NCBI GenBank assembly: GCA_963975155.1
Contig: CAXBFG010000001.1
Location: forward strand, 372,001-436,000
Length of the DNA: 64,000 bases
DNA from: UBA5109 sp963975155
GTDB lineage: Bacteria; Pseudomonadota; Gammaproteobacteria; Pseudomonadales; Pseudohongiellaceae
Direction: 5' to 3'
Shown: in pieces, positions 28,593-37,572 of the stretch
Numbering within the stretch: the first letter of the stretch is position 1
Layout: each line of letters begins with the position of its first letter
The notes under the pieces: model-generated
The model's database searches: none
The model's input: only the letters and a program-made list of their open reading frames with translations
Told to the model about the DNA's origin: nothing
Translations under genes and position numbers: made by a program

Positions 28593-29423
28593 TTATTCAT
28601 TTTCTGTTAGTTTTTCAAATACCATTTGATGGCAACCCAGACTTGTTGCCTCTATTCCTCGAACCAATACAAAACCACGTACATTTAAGTAATCCTCTAA
28701 TAATTGATACCCCGCAAATTCATAAGGAAAACCTCCTATCCAATCAATCAAATCATGCATCACACTCATACCCCGGTTTTTTTTATAATTGATCAAAGGG
28801 CAAATTGCCGTCATGGGCTTCAGCTTTAAAGTATATTTCAATATATTTAAAACATTTACTAACAACCCAAGCGCATAGGCATAGACAGTATTTAATGGGC
28901 GGGGCAGCTTGTTGTAGATGTATTTCACTAACCACCATAAATGGGATTTCAAACCTTGGTCGTTGTAGATCGCGATGTAAAGCAACCCTCCCCCAGCAAC
29001 TCGCTGAATTGCATTCTCAATACCCAGCCACATGGCGCCGGTATGATGCAAAACACCCCAAGAGTAAACTATATCGAAGTGCCTGAGTTGACTTAAATAT
29101 TTAGCATCAAGCGCACTGCCTTGCTCTACTTTCCAGTCGGTATCATCAGGATAGTAACGACTTTGAAGCTCTTCTGTGCACGCAACCGATTGCTTGTCGT
29201 AATCGAAAGAGTGCACCCTGGCTCCGAGTCGCCGGGCTGCCAAACTAAACAAGCCACTGCCAGAGCCTATGTCGAGAAAATTTTTGCCTTGCAAGTCTAC
29301 TACATCGAGCATTTGCTGCAATGACAGTTGAGCTTTCTCAATGCGTTCGTCGTCAAGCACCGAAAGAAAGCGAGACCAGTTGGCACCGAAGGCAAAACGG
29401 TTTGGATCATCAATTTTTTTCAT
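28593..29423 (-). CDS. Class I SAM-dependent methyltransferase
   Basis: The 276-residue enzyme has motif I FLDIGSGSGLFSLAARRLGA near residue 50, the acidic loop VHSFDYDKQSV and VYSWGVLHHTGAMW as motif II region. A hydrophobic patch near 180-200 may associate with the membrane. It probably methylates a sugar of the repeat unit. It sits between the Wzx and AsnB genes, with 25 and 3 base gaps. Substrate unknown. Confidence 0.85.
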   Translation of the reverse strand: MKKIDDPNRFAFGANWSRFLSVLDDERIEKAQLSLQQMLDVVDLQGKNFLDIGSGSGLFSLAARRLGARVHSFDYDKQSVACTEELQSRYYPDDTDWKVEQGSALDAKYLSQLRHFDIVYSWGVLHHTGAMWLGIENAIQRVAGGGLLYIAIYNDQGLKSHLWWLVKYIYNKLPRPLNTVYAYALGLLVNVLNILKYTLKLKPMTAICPLINYKKNRGMSVMHDLIDWIGGFPYEFAGYQLLEDYLNVRGFVLVRGIEATSLGCHQMVFEKLTENE

Positions 29424-29448
29424 TCGCCTGCTATCCTAATTTTTATAT

Positions 29449-30957
29449 TTAGTTTCTGATTATTAAACTGGCCAGTCGAGATCGTGATAACGCTATCAAT
29501 CCCTGCCGTTCCGATGGATTAAGAAGAACAGACCAGCCCACAGCTATTACCGCAATTATCCCTAAAATCAGTACCATGTCATGAACAATAGTCCCCCAGT
29601 AAAGCCCCAACCACTCCGCAAGCAAGCCAAAAAATAACGTCAACCCGAGAACCACAATGACCGATGAATATTGCCAAAACAACGGATATGCCCGTTGTGC
29701 CAGCCACGAAGAAGATATAGCTTTAACTGCATAGCCAATCATCACCCCCAGACTCACACCAAGAAGGCCTAAAAGCGGAGCAAGCAACATAATGCCGGCT
29801 AGTGTTGATACTATTGCAAATGTATAGGCATACAGGTTGAGATAACTGCGTTTTGAGATACTGATACCTATTTCGGTAATCCAACTAGTAGCCTGAATCG
29901 CCAACCCCATCGCAAGCGGGAATACCACGACTTCTGCTCCTATATAGCGATCAGATGCCAGAAAATGAATCAGCGGCTGAGCCATCAACGTCAAAGTAAA
30001 AACCATGAGACATGTAACAATGACAAACAATTTCAGTACTAAATTATAAGTCTTGATTGCATCATCTTGCTTATGGAGCGAAAGAGAAAAAGGCCCCCAA
30101 GCTGTCTGAAAGGCGCTCACCGCCAGACCAATTAACATTGCAATCTTAGTTCCCGCAGCATAGAGGCCCAAATCTTCTGCCCCCAATAATTTATCCGTAA
30201 GCGTTCGTTCAAGGGCTGGAGACAAGGCTGCCAAGACACAAATTACACCAAAGGGAATAGCATAAGGGAGCATTTCGTACAAACGGCGGAAATTACGTGG
30301 GTAAGATAGCCAACGACGAATAAAGAGCAAACCCAGCAAGCCAAATACTATGCTGGTAAATAGACTAACCAGCAACACACCCCGAATTCCCACATCCAGT
30401 AGTAATACTGCCATGACTAGTAACGAAGCCTGTACAAGTGTAAAACCCAGAGACATGACGAGAAATTTGGCTCGAGCATAAGTCCATTTAAGAAGGTTCT
30501 GCGAAAAATTGATCAGCAGCAGAAACGGCAACTGGAATATCACAATCTTGAAGAACCGAACACTGCCCTCTGCATCAATTAAAACCTTAGAAATCCATTC
30601 TACTCCCCACCATAACAATGGCAGAATCAATGTCAGTCCAGCCAATTGAAACACCAGAGACTGCGAGATGAGTTGACAGCGATCAGCCGTGTCTTCATGC
30701 TCGTAAAAATAGCGGGCCACAGCAGAGTCCTGCCCGAAAATAAATAATATAGCCAGAAAACTGGCAAGCACCATAAAATAATCAAGTATTCCATAAGCTT
30801 CCACGGAGAAATGCCGTGCAAGTAGTGGAAAAGTAATCAGCGCGAATGCCTTGCTTATCGCCGCTGCTCCGCCGTATAGGACTGAATCTTTTAGAAGGAA
30901 ACTGAGGCGATCACGTTGGGAGAGGCCGACCGGACTGGGTATCTTCAATTCAGGCAC
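29449..30957 (-). CDS. wzx: Wzx-type oligosaccharide flippase
   Basis: About 502 residues with 12 to 14 hydrophobic helices and the N-terminal LLKDSVLYGGAAAISKAFALITFPLLARHF of the MOP/polysaccharide-synthase family. It would move the undecaprenyl-linked repeat unit across the inner membrane. Only GTG starts are available. I choose GTG 30957, 5 bases after an AAGG site and overlapping the upstream glycosyltransferase TGA (30952-30950). GTG at 30963 and 31005 are alternatives. It is the only flippase in the operon. Confidence 0.9.
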   Translation of the reverse strand: MPELKIPSPVGLSQRDRLSFLLKDSVLYGGAAAISKAFALITFPLLARHFSVEAYGILDYFMVLASFLAILFIFGQDSAVARYFYEHEDTADRCQLISQSLVFQLAGLTLILPLLWWGVEWISKVLIDAEGSVRFFKIVIFQLPFLLLINFSQNLLKWTYARAKFLVMSLGFTLVQASLLVMAVLLLDVGIRGVLLVSLFTSIVFGLLGLLFIRRWLSYPRNFRRLYEMLPYAIPFGVICVLAALSPALERTLTDKLLGAEDLGLYAAGTKIAMLIGLAVSAFQTAWGPFSLSLHKQDDAIKTYNLVLKLFVIVTCLMVFTLTLMAQPLIHFLASDRYIGAEVVVFPLAMGLAIQATSWITEIGISISKRSYLNLYAYTFAIVSTLAGIMLLAPLLGLLGVSLGVMIGYAVKAISSSWLAQRAYPLFWQYSSVIVVLGLTLFFGLLAEWLGLYWGTIVHDMVLILGIIAVIAVGWSVLLNPSERQGLIALSRSRLASLIIRN

Positions 30958-32302
30958 GGACACCTTGTTTCTTAAGTATCTGCTTCTCCGAAGGTGCACC
31001 TTCACGATTCGTCATTAAAAGATCCAGCCACTGTTTGGCCAATCCGATGCCGTTGTATTGATTGAACCACTTTTTGGCGCCTCGTCCTATTTCCTCACAT
31101 TTTTTTGGGTTATCTGATATTTCCAACAGATGACTAAGAATATCATCTTGCTTGCGCACTGGTAGCATGGAAGGTTGAGGATATCCGTAAATCCATTCGA
31201 ACTCCCCAGGTTCAAAATTAAAACCTTGCAGTAACGGTTTTCCGCTCGCTAAGGCTTCCCAACCTGTGCCACCCCAGATCATTCTCGGCACATCGTAAAA
31301 CTCCCCACAACCAATAGTGACGCGAGACAACAACCACATCAATTCCCTGCGTTCCATTTTGGGAAGCCACTTAATTCGATTCACAATACCAAGCTCCATC
31401 GCAAGATTTTTTGTTACTTTAACATCAGGGCCATATTCAACCATAAATAGAAGCGGGTTCAATTCTGGTCGTGCTCCTACAAATTCAGCAAAAGCATGAA
31501 TTAACCATTGCGTATTTTTGCTTTCATACCTCCAGTCTTCTTCCGAGTAATTGCCAGTGTTTTTCCACATAAGCCGCGATTGATGAAGAAGGCTAAACGA
31601 CGTGCTTGCTATCAGCTTTGCAACTTCACCTAAATATTCTGTTGGCGCATAATTTGGCAATTGTTCATTGTTGTACACCATTGGAATGGCGAGCTTTTGA
31701 GGTGATACACCAATGCCACACAAAGTGTCATGCGTCACACCCATTTCATAATTGAGTGTATACAATGCAGTTTTGATGCCTCTAGCCTGTCTGTCTACAA
31801 TCTTCCGATAAATAACATTAGTAAGTTTATTAGCGGATGCAAACTGGCTTACAAATTCGCCAGTCCCTAAGAATTCCACACGGCTAGCATAAGGATAAAA
31901 GATATCCAGGCGTTGATTTATCCTCAACAAAGTTGCCGGACTAATACCAGAAGCTACCAAGCGATCAAACTCCGCATAAGCGTTTCTAATTTGCTTACGT
32001 GATACAGCCGATACACAACCATCCTGTAAACCAAACCATGCTCGTAGCCTCGAGCGAGCAGCCATAAACCATGAGAGTGGAAAATCTATGGCCGCCACGG
32101 GCGCATTCGGGATATCTGTTTGGTGGATAAATGATTCCCACTTCCTGATGTTCCACGTATCGCATTCAGGCTTGAAGTGACTCAGCGTTCCTTGCCCGTC
32201 GTTGGCATACAATAATAAATATGCTTCTATCCCCAGATCGCGAAAATATCGCAATAAAGCAAAATTATTGTTGTTCATATTCCCTATTAGCCCGACCTTC
32301 AA
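30950..32302 (-). CDS. Glycosyltransferase-like protein
   Basis: A 450-residue protein whose N terminus KVGLIGNMNNNNFALLRYFRDLG and C-terminal MIWGGTGWEALASGKPLLQG resemble a GT-B transferase with a donor-site Gly/Glu loop. The middle region (100-230) does not match a family I know well. The probable start is TTG 32302, overlapping the hisF-like stop as TTGA. It would add a sugar, perhaps the modified uronic acid, since it directly follows the amidine-forming genes. Specific activity is inferred from position. Confidence 0.72.
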   Translation of the reverse strand: MKVGLIGNMNNNNFALLRYFRDLGIEAYLLLYANDGQGTLSHFKPECDTWNIRKWESFIHQTDIPNAPVAAIDFPLSWFMAARSRLRAWFGLQDGCVSAVSRKQIRNAYAEFDRLVASGISPATLLRINQRLDIFYPYASRVEFLGTGEFVSQFASANKLTNVIYRKIVDRQARGIKTALYTLNYEMGVTHDTLCGIGVSPQKLAIPMVYNNEQLPNYAPTEYLGEVAKLIASTSFSLLHQSRLMWKNTGNYSEEDWRYESKNTQWLIHAFAEFVGARPELNPLLFMVEYGPDVKVTKNLAMELGIVNRIKWLPKMERRELMWLLSRVTIGCGEFYDVPRMIWGGTGWEALASGKPLLQGFNFEPGEFEWIYGYPQPSMLPVRKQDDILSHLLEISDNPKKCEEIGRGAKKWFNQYNGIGLAKQWLDLLMTNREGAPSEKQILKKQGVRA

Positions 32303-33060
32303 CGCAGAGCACCTTCTAATTTCTTCTGATTTGGAAAATTCACGAGTACACCCATGCCTTTCTTCTGGAACACAACCATGCTGCCCAGAGCCACTGCAGA
32401 GGCATGCGCATTTTTAACAACTTCAACAATATGCTCGATTGACCCAGCGCCACCATGAGCAATCACAGGAATGGATACTGCATCAGTGACTCGCCTGACT
32501 AGTTCCAAATCGAACCCTTGCCAAGTACCCTCTCGATCTATGGAAGTCAGAAGAATTTCACCTGCACCACGGTTCTCTACTTCTTTAGCCCAGCCAACTG
32601 GATCATGGCGACTTTTGCGTCGGCCTGCTTCGGAGCATACGGTTAATTTCCCTAGCAGGCCAGATTTAACATCAATAGAGGCCATTACCGCTTGACTGCC
32701 GTATTGACCAGCAATATCAGTGATTAGTGCAGGATTCTCGATTGCACAGGAATTGACTGCAATCTTTTCGAACCCAATGTCGAACACTGACTTTGCATGA
32801 TCTAGAGAACGTATTCCCCCACCATATCCCAACGGCATAAAGCATTCGTTGGCGATTTCGCTCAATACTTTTAGGTTAGGGCTCCGACCTTCGTGAGTAG
32901 CGGTGATGTCCAGAAACAACAGTTCATCCACTTCTAGTTCGTTGAAAATACGAACCGTATTGCAGGGGTCCCCTACATAGCTAAACTTCCCAAATCGAAT
33001 GGTTTTGACAAGGCTTTCGTTCTGAAGTAATAAAGCTGGGATGACACGGGTTCGAAGCAT
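32299..33060 (-). CDS. HisF2/WbuZ-type acetamidino modification cyclase subunit
   Basis: A 253-residue TIM barrel of HisF type: FLDITATHEG, MASIDVKSG, SIPVIAHGGAGS. In true HisF the first strand has CLDVKDG with catalytic Asp11; here it reads IPALLLQNES, so residue 11 is Leu. The second catalytic Asp (SIDVKSG) remains. This pattern is that of HisF2 proteins of acetamidino-sugar loci, which pass ammonia from HisH2 to WbpG and do not make histidine. It is the third gene of a wbpG-hisH2-hisF2 set and follows hisH2 after two bases. Confidence 0.9.
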   Translation of the reverse strand: MLRTRVIPALLLQNESLVKTIRFGKFSYVGDPCNTVRIFNELEVDELLFLDITATHEGRSPNLKVLSEIANECFMPLGYGGGIRSLDHAKSVFDIGFEKIAVNSCAIENPALITDIAGQYGSQAVMASIDVKSGLLGKLTVCSEAGRRKSRHDPVGWAKEVENRGAGEILLTSIDREGTWQGFDLELVRRVTDAVSIPVIAHGGAGSIEHIVEVVKNAHASAVALGSMVVFQKKGMGVLVNFPNQKKLEGALR

Positions 33061-33062
33061 TG

Positions 33063-33671
33063 TTAAAGCGCCGCGAAATTTTTCAAAATTTGCATTCCAA
33101 ACCGATGACTCTTTTCAGGGTGAAACTGCATTCCGTAAATATTATCTCTGCCTATGGCAGAGTCGAAATGAATCCCATAATGCGTCTGCATCAGGGAATG
33201 TGCAGGATCATCCACATGCACACAATATGAGTGTACGAAATAGTAACGTGGTTCTATACCAACATCCACGGTAAGTTCACTGGGCGTTTGTGGCTGGGCG
33301 ACATTCCAACCCATATGTGGCACTTTAAGGTCACTATTTTTAGAAAAACGAGTGGTATCAGCAGGTATCCAACTCAATCCAGGTAACCTACCTTCTTCGC
33401 TTCCTCGTGTAAATAATTGCATTCCCAGGCATACGCCGAGGACTGGAATACACTCTTTAAGCGCTTTCTGATCCAATACTTCACGTAACCCAGATGTTTG
33501 GCTTATGCATTTCATGGCGGCATCAAACGAACCCACACCAGGCAGGACCAACTTGTCTGCATGAAGAATTATTTCAGGGTCGGTTTCAATGTGAGCCTTA
33601 ACATCTATCCGCTTAAACATATTTAACATGGAACCCAAGTTGCCCATACCGTAATCCACAATTGTGATCAT
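33063..33671 (-). CDS. HisH2-type glutamine amidotransferase
   Basis: A 202-residue class I glutaminase with nucleophile Cys81 in GVCLGMQLF and the His-Glu pair in GMQFHPEKS near residue 186. It hydrolyses glutamine and delivers ammonia through the HisF2 barrel to the WbpG partner. Its ATG overlaps the wbpG-like stop (ATGA). No other his genes are near, so a histidine role is unlikely. Confidence 0.9.
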   Translation of the reverse strand: MITIVDYGMGNLGSMLNMFKRIDVKAHIETDPEIILHADKLVLPGVGSFDAAMKCISQTSGLREVLDQKALKECIPVLGVCLGMQLFTRGSEEGRLPGLSWIPADTTRFSKNSDLKVPHMGWNVAQPQTPSELTVDVGIEPRYYFVHSYCVHVDDPAHSLMQTHYGIHFDSAIGRDNIYGMQFHPEKSHRFGMQILKNFAAL

Positions 33672-34843
33672 GCGGGGCCCTTGACTGGAAAACAGTATTT
33701 CAAGTAAAAACTCATTGGCACCAGATTAGCCTTGGCAAGAATTAAAAACAGTGGACGTAGACGTTCAAAACGCTTTTTGTACGTTGGAAAATCGGTCCAA
33801 CTGTTTGGAGGAGAACCCATGATACCTTCGTATTTCTCATCAGAGAGCTCAAGGCGCTTTTTGAAATAATTAACCAGTTCTTCTTCTATTTGCGGTGGCT
33901 GGTTATATTCGGCCCAAGCATCTTCTCGGGACATGCTGCCATTACGAACAAGTGCAGAAAGTGTATTATTACGCATATCTCCCTTGAATTTCTGAGGTAA
34001 ATACACGCTGTGATAAAACGCAGTCATTCGATTTTCAAGGTGGTGACCGCCATAATATTTCCAATCGAATCTTTCTTGCAAAAAAGTTTTCGCTTCGGCT
34101 TTAGAATACTTTATATACCAGAGGGGCCGAACGAATTTGATCCGATTCAATAAGGCCGACTTCAAAAATCGGGTAAATGTCATTAGTGGATAAGTTTCCA
34201 TTTTCAATCGACCAAAACGGCTGTGAATGGATTGAATATAGCGACCATCAAAGTAGTTTCTTCCCAAGGGAGTAATGCCTTCTTCAATAAAAGAATGTCC
34301 CTCAAGAATATATTTTATTGAGAACTTTGAAGCTACTTGGCGAAGCAGGTATGCATAACCGAGATCAGTAGCAGCTTCAATTTCCGCAACGCCGGAAAGA
34401 AAGAACGATCTGAAAATATCATCCACTTCTTTATTCGCAACGACATGAGTGTACAAATCAATATCCATACCACTCAACACCCTATGGATATTCATTGTAG
34501 CAATAGCAGAATTCCATGTATTGTCGTAGTGTACTGCTAACGGCCGAAGACCCCACACTTTTGTTAAATAGGCTAAGTAGGAAGAATCCGTCCCTCCACT
34601 AACACCCAAAATACAGTCATACGGTTTCCCCCTACCAGCACGTTTTATGTCTTCAAGGATATCCGAAAATGCTGCTTCACCTTTCTTCTGACCAGTGCCA
34701 TACTGCTCGACAAGTGATTCAACCTGATGGCAGTAGTTACACACGCCTTGCTCATCAAAATGAATCGAGGGTACACGCTCATCATAGATGCAACGGGTAC
34801 AAATCTGTAGATTAGCCTTATTGATATTAGAATTTAGTAGCAC
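33668..34843 (-). CDS. wbpG: N-acetyl sugar amidotransferase (WbpG/WbuX type)
   Basis: The 391-residue protein has an N-terminal zinc-ribbon-like pair CTRC (15-18) and CNYC (35-38) and an ATP pyrophosphatase PP-loop SGGTDSS (82-88). Such proteins adenylate an N-acetyl sugar and accept ammonia to form an acetamidino group; in P. aeruginosa WbpG does this on the mannuronic acid residue. The start is GTG 34843, two bases after the acetyltransferase stop. It forms a coupled set with the HisH2 and HisF2 genes. Confidence 0.9.
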   Translation of the reverse strand: MLLNSNINKANLQICTRCIYDERVPSIHFDEQGVCNYCHQVESLVEQYGTGQKKGEAAFSDILEDIKRAGRGKPYDCILGVSGGTDSSYLAYLTKVWGLRPLAVHYDNTWNSAIATMNIHRVLSGMDIDLYTHVVANKEVDDIFRSFFLSGVAEIEAATDLGYAYLLRQVASKFSIKYILEGHSFIEEGITPLGRNYFDGRYIQSIHSRFGRLKMETYPLMTFTRFLKSALLNRIKFVRPLWYIKYSKAEAKTFLQERFDWKYYGGHHLENRMTAFYHSVYLPQKFKGDMRNNTLSALVRNGSMSREDAWAEYNQPPQIEEELVNYFKKRLELSDEKYEGIMGSPPNSWTDFPTYKKRFERLRPLFLILAKANLVPMSFYLKYCFPVKGPA

Positions 34844-34845
34844 AT

Positions 34846-35445
34846 TTAACTCTGCTGGATATAATTCGTTTTACTCTGACAGCGAGCTGGCGTGCCCCAG
34901 GCTTTCATGCCACTGGGGATGTCGCAGTTTACCAAACTGTTTGCTCCAATAACGCAACCATCACCAATAGCAATACCCTTATTTATAATGGTGTTAGGTC
35001 CAATGTAGCAACAATTGCCTATACGAACAGAGGCATGTTCGGGTTGCTGCTTTCCGCCGCTAATCGCCCACTCTACCGTGTCATGTGTGTAAATTTGAAC
35101 GCCAGCGCTAATGGAGCAGTAATCACCTATTTCCAAACCACCTGAACCATCAAGCACTGTAAAGGGGCCGATCCATGTATTTATACCCACTGTAATATCA
35201 CCAAACACTAAAGCACTATCGTAAATACTGGCGCCCTCACTGAAACCTAGCATCTTAGCCTTTTGCCAACGGTTCACGATGTAGTCGGCAAAAGGTAGGC
35301 TTCTATGCCAACGTTGCTGAACACTGTTTGTTTCCTGTGCAAGTAAGGCTCGAAGTTCATCTAAAAGCTTGTCGAGTCGACCTTCTGCAGCCTCTTCCTT
35401 TTCGGAGTTTGATGAATTGGGGTTTCGTTTAAATTCATTGCTCAT
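34846..35445 (-). CDS. Left-handed beta-helix acyltransferase
   Basis: The 199-residue protein has an N-terminal 75-residue charged helical region and a C-terminal hexapeptide-repeat domain: IGDYCSISAGVQIYTHDTV, IGNCCYIGPNTIINKGIAIGDGCVIGANSLV, and a capping segment GTPAR. This is an acetyl- or acyl-CoA dependent sugar O/N-acyltransferase of the maltose/CAT type. It probably acetylates one residue of the repeat unit. It is followed by the wbpG-like gene and preceded by a 243-base gap. Confidence 0.82.
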   Translation of the reverse strand: MSNEFKRNPNSSNSEKEEAAEGRLDKLLDELRALLAQETNSVQQRWHRSLPFADYIVNRWQKAKMLGFSEGASIYDSALVFGDITVGINTWIGPFTVLDGSGGLEIGDYCSISAGVQIYTHDTVEWAISGGKQQPEHASVRIGNCCYIGPNTIINKGIAIGDGCVIGANSLVNCDIPSGMKAWGTPARCQSKTNYIQQS

Positions 35446-35486
35446 AGTTGACCTCTTTTAACACGATACTATAACCGCAGGGAAAA

Positions 35487-35636
35487 TTAGCCGGAATCGA
35501 AGAGAATAACAACAGAACCACTTGTTGCAGTCTGATCTGTAATCCGGAAATCGATACTCAATACTTCATTAATGGTAAAAGAACTCATGTAGATTTTGGT
35601 TTCAGCATGCTGCAAAGTGATCGCCTTGTAATAACC
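35487..35636 (-). pseudogene. Possible gene remnant or small ORF in the 243-base gap
   Basis: Between the acetyltransferase and the second asnB, the minus strand is open from 35636 to TAA 35489-35487. The 33 codons from ATG 35588 begin MSSFTINEVLSIDF and end VVILFDSG. The alternation of hydrophobic and polar residues looks like a beta-sandwich edge such as the carbohydrate-binding tail of a Wzt-type protein. That similarity is only an impression. It could be a decayed gene left by exchange of serotype genes, or noncoding. Confidence 0.25.
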
Positions 35637-35688
35637 CTATACCTATAGAGGATATCTTTAGGACATATATATTTTTCAGTATACAAAT

Positions 35689-37572
35689 TCAAAGGGATAA
35701 ACAATCTTCCATCCAAGCCTCCACATTCAGTAAGGACCAGATTAATAATCGCCGGTTCTGCTCACCTTTCATGTGCTCCCCCACCAACGCCGTAACTGTT
35801 TTCTGATCGAGCACTTCATAAATGCGCGCATTACCATTTAGCAGCTTACGCTTGACAAAATCGATGCTTTCGCCTTTGAACCAACTGGCGTCAGGCGAAG
35901 AAAAACCTTGCTTCTCAGCTTTCGTAACATCACTAGGTATATAGCGACTCATAACATCACGTAGAATTTGTTTGCCATCATTTGTCTTCTGGTAAAATTG
36001 ACCCTGTTTATCGCCGGGTTCATTTTCATTAATACGCAAAACTTCGCTCAAGTTATTTAGCTTCAGGTTAACAGGGCACTGCATGGCAAACTCAACTAGA
36101 TCATTATCCATGAATGGAACTCGATTTTCTAAACTGTGTGCCATACTGAGTTTGTCTTCCACTACAAAAAGTCCGTGTAAAAATGTCTTTGCCTCAAAAT
36201 AGAGGGAATGGTTGATGTAATCCTCAGGGCGATCCAACTCGTTTTCATGAGTAGCAAAAACATCGCGAAAAATATCTCGGGTCCATACCCCCTCGACTTC
36301 CGACTTCACAGGGGCAAACATATCCTTCAAAAAACGGTTGTCAACTAGTCGCTGCCAGTATAGGTAGTAGTGATCAATATATTCTTCAAAACTTTGACTA
36401 CTGGCACCACGATAATAACGCCATGGGTAGCCGCCAAAAAGTTCATCACCACCACTACCTGATAGCACTACTTTTACGAACTTGCTGGCAAGCTTGGCAG
36501 CATAGTAATTAGGATAACTTTGACCAACACGTGGTTCTTCCAGGTAGTGGGCTAGCTGTGGTAGACAACGTTCCATATCGCCAGCCTTTAGTACCATTTC
36601 GTAATGTTCGGTCTTAAACCTTGCTGACATAGCTTCTGCTTTGGCCCTTTCATCAAACGCCAACTCAATACCAGATGCTGAACTTAAATCAAACCCGCAT
36701 GTGAAAGTTTTAAAGTTTGGGAATGATTGTGCAGCAATAGCTGTAATCGACCCACTGTCCATACCTCCGCTAAGGTATCCTCCCAACTCCACATCACCAA
36801 CCAACTGTCGATTTACCGCCTGGCGGAACAACCGATCTAGTTCTTCGAGGTATTCTTCTTTGCTTGCAGGGTGGTCGGGCTCACGAAAACGATAGTCCCA
36901 ATATTGGAATCGCTTAAGTGTCGGATTCTTCTCATTGACATCAAGTATTGCATAGTAACCTGCAGGTAGCAGGTGTACCTCTTCTAACAAAGTGCGGTCA
37001 GTAAAAATGTTCTGGAAAGTAAAATATTCCAACAAGGCCTGCTTGTCTAGAGTACGCTTGAAAGATGGCTGAGCAATAATAGCTTTTTGCTCAGAGCCAA
37101 AAGCAAAATTGCTGCCTTGTTGGGCGTAATACAAGGGTTTAATTCCGTAGCGGTCACGTGCAAGCAATAAAGTACGTTCTTTACGATCCCATAGTGCTAA
37201 AGCAAACATTCCGTTGAATTTGAGTAGCGCATCTGTACCCCAGTGAGCCAGGGAATGTAGCACGACTTCACTATCGGTCTTACTTCTGAACCAATAGCCT
37301 GCTGCTTCTAACTCAGCCCTTAATTCACGAAAATTATAAATTTCCCCGTTATAACTGAGCACATACCGGTGATCGCCAGTGCCCATCGGTTGATGCCCCG
37401 CAGGCGTCAGATCGATAATAGACAAGCGCCGATGCCCTATACCTACATTTCCCTCTATCCAATGACCTTCTCCATCAGGTCCCCGGTGAATTATGGCATC
37501 AGTCATGCGCTGCAGTACCACGGGCGAAACTGCTGAGTCATCGAGGTTAATGAGTCCGGTAATACCGCACAT
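35689..37572 (-). CDS. Asparagine synthase-like glutamine amidotransferase (second copy)
   Basis: The 627-residue protein starts MCGITGLINLDDS with Cys2 as nucleophile, has HRGPDGEGHW, the PP-loop SGGMDSGS near residue 260 and VVLSGSGGDELFGGYPWRYY. It differs widely from the copy at 26628-28589, so this is not a recent duplication. Its ATG abuts the DegT aminotransferase stop with no gap, and the pair follows an SDR gene. The SDR-DegT-AsnB trio may make an amidated amino sugar, but the product is not known. Confidence 0.9.
   Translation of the reverse strand: MCGITGLINLDDSAVSPVVLQRMTDAIIHRGPDGEGHWIEGNVGIGHRRLSIIDLTPAGHQPMGTGDHRYVLSYNGEIYNFRELRAELEAAGYWFRSKTDSEVVLHSLAHWGTDALLKFNGMFALALWDRKERTLLLARDRYGIKPLYYAQQGSNFAFGSEQKAIIAQPSFKRTLDKQALLEYFTFQNIFTDRTLLEEVHLLPAGYYAILDVNEKNPTLKRFQYWDYRFREPDHPASKEEYLEELDRLFRQAVNRQLVGDVELGGYLSGGMDSGSITAIAAQSFPNFKTFTCGFDLSSASGIELAFDERAKAEAMSARFKTEHYEMVLKAGDMERCLPQLAHYLEEPRVGQSYPNYYAAKLASKFVKVVLSGSGGDELFGGYPWRYYRGASSQSFEEYIDHYYLYWQRLVDNRFLKDMFAPVKSEVEGVWTRDIFRDVFATHENELDRPEDYINHSLYFEAKTFLHGLFVVEDKLSMAHSLENRVPFMDNDLVEFAMQCPVNLKLNNLSEVLRINENEPGDKQGQFYQKTNDGKQILRDVMSRYIPSDVTKAEKQGFSSPDASWFKGESIDFVKRKLLNGNARIYEVLDQKTVTALVGEHMKGEQNRRLLIWSLLNVEAWMEDCLSL

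Noticed and set aside
32299..33671. Histidine biosynthesis genes hisH and hisF
   Set aside because: No other his genes are present, the partner is WbpG-like, and the HisF homologue lacks the first catalytic Asp.
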